A stretch of DNA of 19,055 nt. It comes from Christensenella sp. UBA4263. Lineage in GTDB: Bacteria > Bacillota > Clostridia > Christensenellales > Aristaeellaceae. Shown here in pieces: positions 15,395 through 19,055 of the stretch. Within the stretch, counting starts at the first letter, position 1. Every line of letters starts with the position of its first letter. The position numbers and the translations under genes were made by a program. The stretch is taken from NCBI GenBank assembly GCA_002395225.1, contig DGWH01000136.1, positions 16,688 through 35,742 of the forward strand. Direction: 5' to 3'. The notes beneath the pieces are model-generated. The model made no database searches. It saw nothing but the letters and a program-made list of their open reading frames with translations, and was not told the origin of the DNA.

Positions 15395-15419
15395 GTAAGT
15401 TCCTCCTTATTTTTTTGCC

Positions 15420-15447
15420 TTGCAATTGCAGGCATTTCAGCTATAAT
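15420..15447 (+). promoter_or_regulatory. Promoter of the BrnT/BrnA-like pair
   Basis: TTGCAA (15420-15425) and a perfect TATAAT (15442-15447) are 16 nt apart, and the first start codon is about 30 nt downstream. The spacing and short leader are typical of such autoregulated operons. Confidence 0.75.
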
Positions 15448-15478
15448 GGCGGCATAGAGTTACGAAGGGGAATTGCCC

Positions 15479-15751
15479 GTGCAATTCGAGTGGGACGAGG
15501 ACAAGGCCGCGCTCAACCTGAAAAAGCACGGCGTAGATTTTCGAGACGACGTTCGGGTTTTCTACGATGTCAACCGTATCGAGTGGTATGATTCCGCGCA
15601 TAGTGACGAGGAAGACCGCTATAATACCATTAGCATGGTTCGTGAAGTCCTTTTTGTCGTGTATACAGAGCGCCGTGAAAGAACCCGCATCATTTCCGCC
15701 AGAAAGGCCACGTCCAGAGAAAGGAGAATCTACGATGATAGTCACCTATAA
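15479..15751 (+). CDS. brnT: BrnT-family toxin (DUF497), ribonuclease
   Basis: A 90-residue protein with the BrnT pattern throughout: FEWDEDKAALNLKKHGVDF at the start, then VFYDVNRIEWYD and EDRYNTISMV, and the end TRIISARKATSRERRIYDD. BrnT toxins have a RelE-like fold and cut RNA; the conserved N-terminal W-D-x-x-K, K-H and C-terminal I-I-S-A-R-K-A residues are present, so it looks intact. I start at the GTG at 15479, with AAGGGG 8 nt upstream; a TTG two codons earlier is too close to that site. It overlaps the antitoxin gene by 17 nt, toxin first, the usual brn order. Induction after stress, through loss of antitoxin, is the known family behaviour. Confidence 0.92.
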   Translation: MQFEWDEDKAALNLKKHGVDFRDDVRVFYDVNRIEWYDSAHSDEEDRYNTISMVREVLFVVYTERRERTRIISARKATSRERRIYDDSHL

Positions 15752-15926
15752 TCTGAAACCCAATACACCCCTGACCCTTGAACAGATCAAGCGGCTTGAC
15801 GCTTTAAAGGATCGCCCCATCGTATTTGACGAGGATTGCCCCGAAATGACCGAGGAGCAGCTCAAGCAGTTCAAGCGGGTGCATCCCCGCAGGGAGGATG
15901 CTGGCCCCGACCGAAAGTTCGGTTGA
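15735..15926 (+). CDS. Short BrnA-like antitoxin
   Basis: A 63-residue protein with AAAGGAG 8 nt before its ATG. LTLEQIKRLDALKDRP, then IVFDEDCPEMTEEQLKQF, is like the toxin-binding N-terminal part of BrnA-type proteins. It ends shortly after, in RVHPRREDAGPDRKFG, with no ribbon-helix-helix domain, so the usual DNA-binding half is missing. Short partners of this kind may be a natural subclass; I see no frameshifted RHH in the 10 nt before the terminator. It should neutralise the BrnT-like toxin, but autoregulation by this protein alone is doubtful. Confidence 0.8.
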   Translation: MIVTYNLKPNTPLTLEQIKRLDALKDRPIVFDEDCPEMTEEQLKQFKRVHPRREDAGPDRKFG

Positions 15927-15935
15927 TCCCCTTCC

Positions 15936-15962
15936 AAAGCGCCCTTCACCGGGCGCTTTTTT
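15936..15962 (+). terminator. Rho-independent terminator of the toxin-antitoxin pair
   Basis: AAAGCGCCC and GGGCGCTTT pair around TTCACC, followed by further T. It begins 10 nt after the antitoxin stop. Confidence 0.9.
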
Positions 15963-16062
15963 CATACCTTGAAAAAACGCAAAAAAACGCCGAACCTGAC
16001 AGGGTATACTAACCCCGTCAAATCCGACGGTTATCCATCACGAATGTTGTATTCAGTTTCAA

Positions 16063-16078
16063 ACGCCCCGCAAGGCGT
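16063..16078 (-). terminator. Weak hairpin after the DUF3089 gene
   Basis: ACGCC and GGCGT form a 5-bp stem followed by TTTG on the minus strand, 92 nt past the hydrolase stop. The rest of 15963-16169 shows no gene or clear site. Confidence 0.3.
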
Positions 16079-16169
16079 AAAAAGGGCGCAGTTATGCTCT
16101 CCGTCCTCCGTGCTTAAAAAGCGCAGATCTATTCCGCATATTGCTCAAAGCTCAGGCATCCATCACCTG

Positions 16170-17225
16170 TTACTTTTGGCTGTTCATGTACGCATCAATT
16201 CTCTTTGCCACGTTGTCCCTGATATTGTTGTAGTAGTATGCATAGTCGCCTGCATGTCTGCTGTCTGGTCCGAAGAACAGGCTCACAATCTCCGCAATGA
16301 TTTCCATTTCTTCAGGCAACGGATCGGTTTTGGCGTTCGTCACGACAACTCCGCGCTCCGGAATCACTTTCGCATCAGCGTAGTCCCTGATTATCTCCCT
16401 CTTGCCGGTTTCTTCGTTCACCATATACGAGCCCAGATTCTCGCTCGCCGGAGCATAGGTATCATCCAGTTTCCAGTTCAGCGGATTGATGCTGATCGCG
16501 TTCGGCAGCAATACCGCCATTGCTGCATTCTCCACAGCGTTTGCAGGACCCTCGGTATTCCAGCTGACGATGACGCCCGTGTCATCCTCCCCGGCCGCAA
16601 ACTTCAGGTACGGACACTCTTCAAGATCATCCTTTGTAACCGAATAACCAATGATGTATGCCGCAACCATACGTTCATAGTACTCGGGATGATCCTTGAA
16701 ATAATGTTTCAGCACATATTTCGCCATGGCAGAGCCCTGACTGTGACCCGCAAGAATAAAAGGACGGCCATTGTTGAAATTCTCAAAGTAGTAGTCAAGC
16801 GCAGCGGATATATCCTCATACGGTGTCCCGGAAACGGCATCTTCAATGCTTCCGGTCATCGTCCAGACCTCAGCAGCGTACCGCATGCCAGCCTGGCGGT
16901 AAAGCGGCACAAACACGTTCGTGGACTCCTGATAGACGCTTGCCTGTGCGGCATATTCCATCGGCGCATTTTCCTTCATCTCCGGATTTCCAACCTCGGC
17001 AAAATCGGAGGAGTCTTCTAAAAAGCTGGACAGCATATAATCTGTTGCCAGGATATAAAACGTATCAACCTCTTTGGTGATTGCCGGAATCTGAATCCAG
17101 GAAGACACCCTGGAATAGTCATATGCCTTTTCCGCATCCATGGCTTCGGCCAGTGAACTGCCCAGGGCCGTCAGGCTGAGAGCCAGAATGCAGATAAGCC
17201 CGATGAGTAAAGCGGCTTTTTTCAT
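16170..17225 (-). CDS. Secreted DUF3089-type serine hydrolase (alpha/beta hydrolase)
   Basis: A 351-residue exported protein. MKKAALL, a hydrophobic core (IGLICILALSLTAL) and an alanine-rich cleavage region form the signal peptide. The mature part matches the DUF3089 layout: DTFYILATDY early, VFVPLYRQAGMRYAA, then DISAALDYYFENFNNGRPFILAGHSQGS with the nucleophile elbow GHSQG (S162), and IIGYSV after it. Possible acid and histidine partners lie in the C-terminal half; the DSRHAGDYAYYYNNI end carries a candidate histidine, as in the family. It is likely an esterase or lipase-like enzyme of unknown substrate. The ATG at 17225 has GGAGG 7 nt upstream. It is a single gene with an extended -10 promoter like that of the 5'-nucleotidase. 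Confidence 0.88.
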   Translation of the reverse strand: MKKAALLIGLICILALSLTALGSSLAEAMDAEKAYDYSRVSSWIQIPAITKEVDTFYILATDYMLSSFLEDSSDFAEVGNPEMKENAPMEYAAQASVYQESTNVFVPLYRQAGMRYAAEVWTMTGSIEDAVSGTPYEDISAALDYYFENFNNGRPFILAGHSQGSAMAKYVLKHYFKDHPEYYERMVAAYIIGYSVTKDDLEECPYLKFAAGEDDTGVIVSWNTEGPANAVENAAMAVLLPNAISINPLNWKLDDTYAPASENLGSYMVNEETGKREIIRDYADAKVIPERGVVVTNAKTDPLPEEMEIIAEIVSLFFGPDSRHAGDYAYYYNNIRDNVAKRIDAYMNSQK

Positions 17226-17327
17226 TTCTCTTCCTCCATTATCCTGTCTTCTTATGTTTCCGACATCTCTCTGAAAAGTGAACCCGTTCGGGCCTCCGCT
17301 ATGATGGTTCAGTTTCAGAGCAAACGT

Positions 17328-17336
17328 ATTATAACA
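17328..17336 (-). promoter_or_regulatory. Extended -10 promoter of the DUF3089 gene
   Basis: The minus strand reads TGtTATAAT within GTGTTATAAT, about 100 nt before the start codon, without a good -35. The same 10-mer precedes the nucleotidase gene. Confidence 0.6.
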
Positions 17337-17339
17337 CAT

Positions 17340-17612
17340 CCTTTTTTATCTCCATTAAATAATGTATCTTAACAGTGCAAAGCTGACAATAATGATTCTA
17401 ACCAACCTAAAATCATGTATTTGCTTTTTCTCACTGCTAAAGACTCGATTACCAAGAAACTGTGTTATTCATTTCTGCTTTTTTTAACAAAACAAGCTTG
17501 ATTCTTAGTCATATAGTAAGCAAAGTTAAGCCTGATTTCTCTTCCATTTTTATCCGCTATTATAAATTCCTCTTTACTAACTCTTCTGATTATGTTGCAG
17601 ATACCATACTTA
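17340..17612. other. AT-rich spacer, no gene seen
   Basis: The base composition drops sharply to AT-rich here compared with the hydrolase gene, marking a boundary. No frame, tRNA or terminator can be supported. It is the 3' flank of the group II intron-like RNA. Confidence 0.45.
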
Positions 17613-18510
17613 ATGCCAATAGGTCAGGGCTTTGAAATTATCTCCACCCTTTCCCTTGGCCCACACCGTACGTGCCACTTTCACGGCATACGGCGCTCCA
17701 TCTAGTCGTCAGAGATTGTTATCTTTCGCTGGTACTTACGGATTCATTTATAACTGAATCCGACATAGGCAACACGCCTTTCTAAGTTATCGTCGTGTTT
17801 TAACAGTTTATCTACGTATGTACCAGCACGAAGTTTCTCTTTCTGTAACTAGACTTAGGGCCTTTCCTCCTTCTCTCATTACAAGAGCTATCATCAGTAG
17901 TGCCCCTCATCAACTATTCTGCAAGATCTTTCTTTCGTTCCTTTTTGCGAGAACGACTTCCTCAATCTTTACGCTTCATTGCTGCCAGATCGCTCAGCGT
18001 GAATAGTTTCTAACGTTCCAACACCGCTATCTGTGCATGACACCTTTAGCTGTTTCCTTTACCCCTTCCAGCTTGGACTCGCCTGTAACAAGCCAGGGAC
18101 TTTCATCCATCATATAACTACTGATCCCCACTGGAGCAGCTTAAACTGCAGACACGCTATTAACAAGGCTCAACGTGCCCCGTCTAAGAGGCGTACATTC
18201 GGACCGTTCAATCCAGGTGGAAAGAACGTTTTATTTGTCAGTCCAACGGACATTCTCAACATGGGTGTTTTATAGACCACCGGCCTATCAGCGGTATGCA
18301 TCAGCACTTTCAGGAATCCTCGCTTGAACTTGACAGTTCTCCCGAGAATTCTTGCACAGTATGCAATCCTTGTCTGACCGCTTTTCGGCCCGCTTCACCG
18401 GGCTTCAGAACCACGCAGAACTGGCTTTCATGCGTCGCCTGCCGGAGTATTATGGTGCTCGCCCAGGAGCGTTACCTCCCGTATTCCGAGCATTGCGGTG
18501 TCAGTTACAC
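17613..18510 (-). ncRNA. ORF-less group II intron-like RNA
   Basis: The minus strand carries the hallmark 3' end of a group II intron. A 34-nt domain V with a GAAA tetraloop (17663-17696) is followed by a domain VI hairpin whose base pairs GCCAA with TTGGC and which has an unpaired A near CTGACCTA, then GGCAT at about 17613. Upstream are ~800 nt with many short pairings and no long frame. The 5' end is near 18510-18515, where GTGTAAC or GTGTT partly resembles GUGYG; neither matches fully. In domain IV an RBS-like AGAAGGAGGAAAGG is followed by SLVTERE- and YVDKLLKHDDN-like codons in broken frames, perhaps the remains of a deleted maturase start. Splicing would need a maturase supplied in trans. 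Boundaries are approximate. Confidence 0.75.
17663..17696 (-). ncRNA. Domain V of the group II intron
   Basis: On the minus strand the 34-nt hairpin starts GCGCCGTAT, has the loop GTGAAAGT and ends ACGTACGGTGT. The 5' strand gives a CGC rather than the commoner AGC catalytic triad, a variant known from group IIC introns. The two-nucleotide bulge is in the standard place. Confidence 0.8.
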
Positions 18511-18539
18511 AACACCTCCTTAAAATATAGAATATTTAT

Positions 18540-18700
18540 GTGAAGGCGAGTGCCGCATACTTTACAGCTCACAGAGTTACTCTGCAAAACTGTATTTCTA
18601 TGCGAACGTCTCGCGCATGATGCGACGGTCAAAAGGTATTATCTTTTGATCGACTACCAGTAGGTTACCTATAAGGTAACACTACAGGCTCCATCACAGA
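18540..18700 (-). ncRNA. Candidate omega/reRNA region at the TnpB 3' end
   Basis: The end of the TnpB gene and the next ~125 nt form a row of hairpins on the minus strand: GTTACC/GGTAAC (across the stop codon), TCAAAAG/CTTTTGA (18629-18649), CGCA/TGCG (18614-18624) and CAGAG/CTCTG (18572-18584). In IS605-type elements the guide RNA scaffold arises from the overlap of the tnpB end and the element's right end. By position this is where it should be. The exact element end and guide cannot be fixed here. Confidence 0.4.
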
Positions 18701-19055
18701 GCCGATATCCCCGTCGGGGCTGTGTTTTGAGTACTCTGACAGATAGTGATCAGGATGCCGAACAATAACAGGCCTTGACAAAATGTCACAGTTATCTGTC
18801 GTAAATTGTTCAGGGAATGCTTTACGTCCGATATTTGCACTTCCGTTAAGATCAGCATTGATGCTTCTGCCGCTTTTGGTTGTATACAATCGATTATCTC
18901 TGTGCCCTGAAAACTCTTCCGTTTGTTTGCTGGCGGGATTGTAGACCGGAATGAAGTCATTATCCAGAAAACTGGCTTTAGACGTATAGGATTCTTCCTG
19001 AATCTTAAACAGAATCCCTTCCCGTTTGCACAGATACTCAAGTGTCTTTATGAAA
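18665..19055 (-). CDS. tnpB: TnpB (IS605 OrfB) RNA-guided nuclease, C-terminal part, cut by the window edge
   Basis: The last 130 residues of a TnpB protein. IQEESYTSKASFLD carries the RuvC catalytic E, and SGRSINADLNGSANIGRKAF carries the final RuvC D, so both active-site motifs in view are intact. Between them lies FIPVYNPASK and FSGHRDNRLYTTK instead of the usual four-cysteine zinc ribbon. This matches a TnpB branch that lacks the zinc site. The tail after GRKAFPEQF is about 50 residues, ending VMEPVVLPYR. The first catalytic D, the start and any TnpA lie to the right of the window. It would cut DNA under RNA guidance and help keep the element. Whether it is a full insertion sequence or a lone gene cannot be seen. 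Confidence 0.9.
   Translation of the reverse strand, partial: FIKTLEYLCKREGILFKIQEESYTSKASFLDNDFIPVYNPASKQTEEFSGHRDNRLYTTKSGRSINADLNGSANIGRKAFPEQFTTDNCDILSRPVIVRHPDHYLSEYSKHSPDGDIGSVMEPVVLPYR

Noticed and set aside
15969..17021. Long plus-strand frame of 350 codons
   Set aside because: It is antisense to the DUF3089 hydrolase, which has a signal peptide, nucleophile motif and ribosome site; the composition (His/Arg/Cys-rich) is that of a shadow frame.

Overview
The window looks like the chromosome of a low-to-mid GC Gram-positive anaerobe of the Clostridia type. This rests on strong AGGAGG-type ribosome binding sites, a DnaD-type replication protein, MBG/Ig-like surface-protein repeats, and secreted hydrolases with plain signal peptides. 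Genus cannot be read from the sequence. Several parts are accessory: a phage-derived gene cassette, two small toxin-antitoxin-like pairs, decayed genes, a dispersed repeat, a group II intron-like RNA and a TnpB end.

Left part (1-5376). A 12-TM MFS transporter (83-1267, +) ends at a perfect terminator hairpin. It is followed by a wreck of an APH-type small-molecule kinase with three frameshifts (1537-2448). Convergent to these is a secreted UshA/CpdB-type 5'-nucleotidase/cyclic phosphodiesterase (2643-4952, -) with a long leader and an extended -10 promoter.

Phage-type cassette (5377-11106, all -). In transcription order it holds an operator-studded promoter, a ~590-nt leader, a probable ssDNA-binding protein (DUF669-like), a DnaD-domain initiator with a repetitive linker, a DnaC-type AAA+ helicase loader, a secreted SH3-like protein, a frameshifted small gene, two small unknown proteins, an XRE regulator and an ArpU/sigma-like late regulator. 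Most junctions from the initiator to the small unknown genes overlap (stop/start overlaps of 1, 4, 10, 17 and 179 nt). No integrase, capsid, terminase or lysis gene is visible, so this is a replication-plus-regulation module, either a remnant or part of a satellite-like element. Its promoter has a palindromic site exactly between -35 and -10, with more copies upstream.

Middle part (11273-15962). A ribbon-helix-helix protein is coupled to a DUF1016/YhcG PDDEXK nuclease and a 55-residue ORF (all -), with its own promoter and terminators. Next comes a surface-protein pseudogene of MBG repeats (13364-15394, -) with at least four frameshifts, including one in its signal peptide, and a truncated C-terminus. 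It is followed by a compact BrnT/BrnA-like toxin-antitoxin pair (+) with clear promoter and terminator.

Right part (15963-19055). A secreted DUF3089-type serine hydrolase (-) is followed by an AT-rich spacer, a ~900-nt ORF-less group II intron-like RNA (-) with recognisable domains V and VI, and then the C-terminal end of an IS605-family TnpB nuclease (-) that runs off the window. A hairpin-rich tail after TnpB is a candidate omega/reRNA region.
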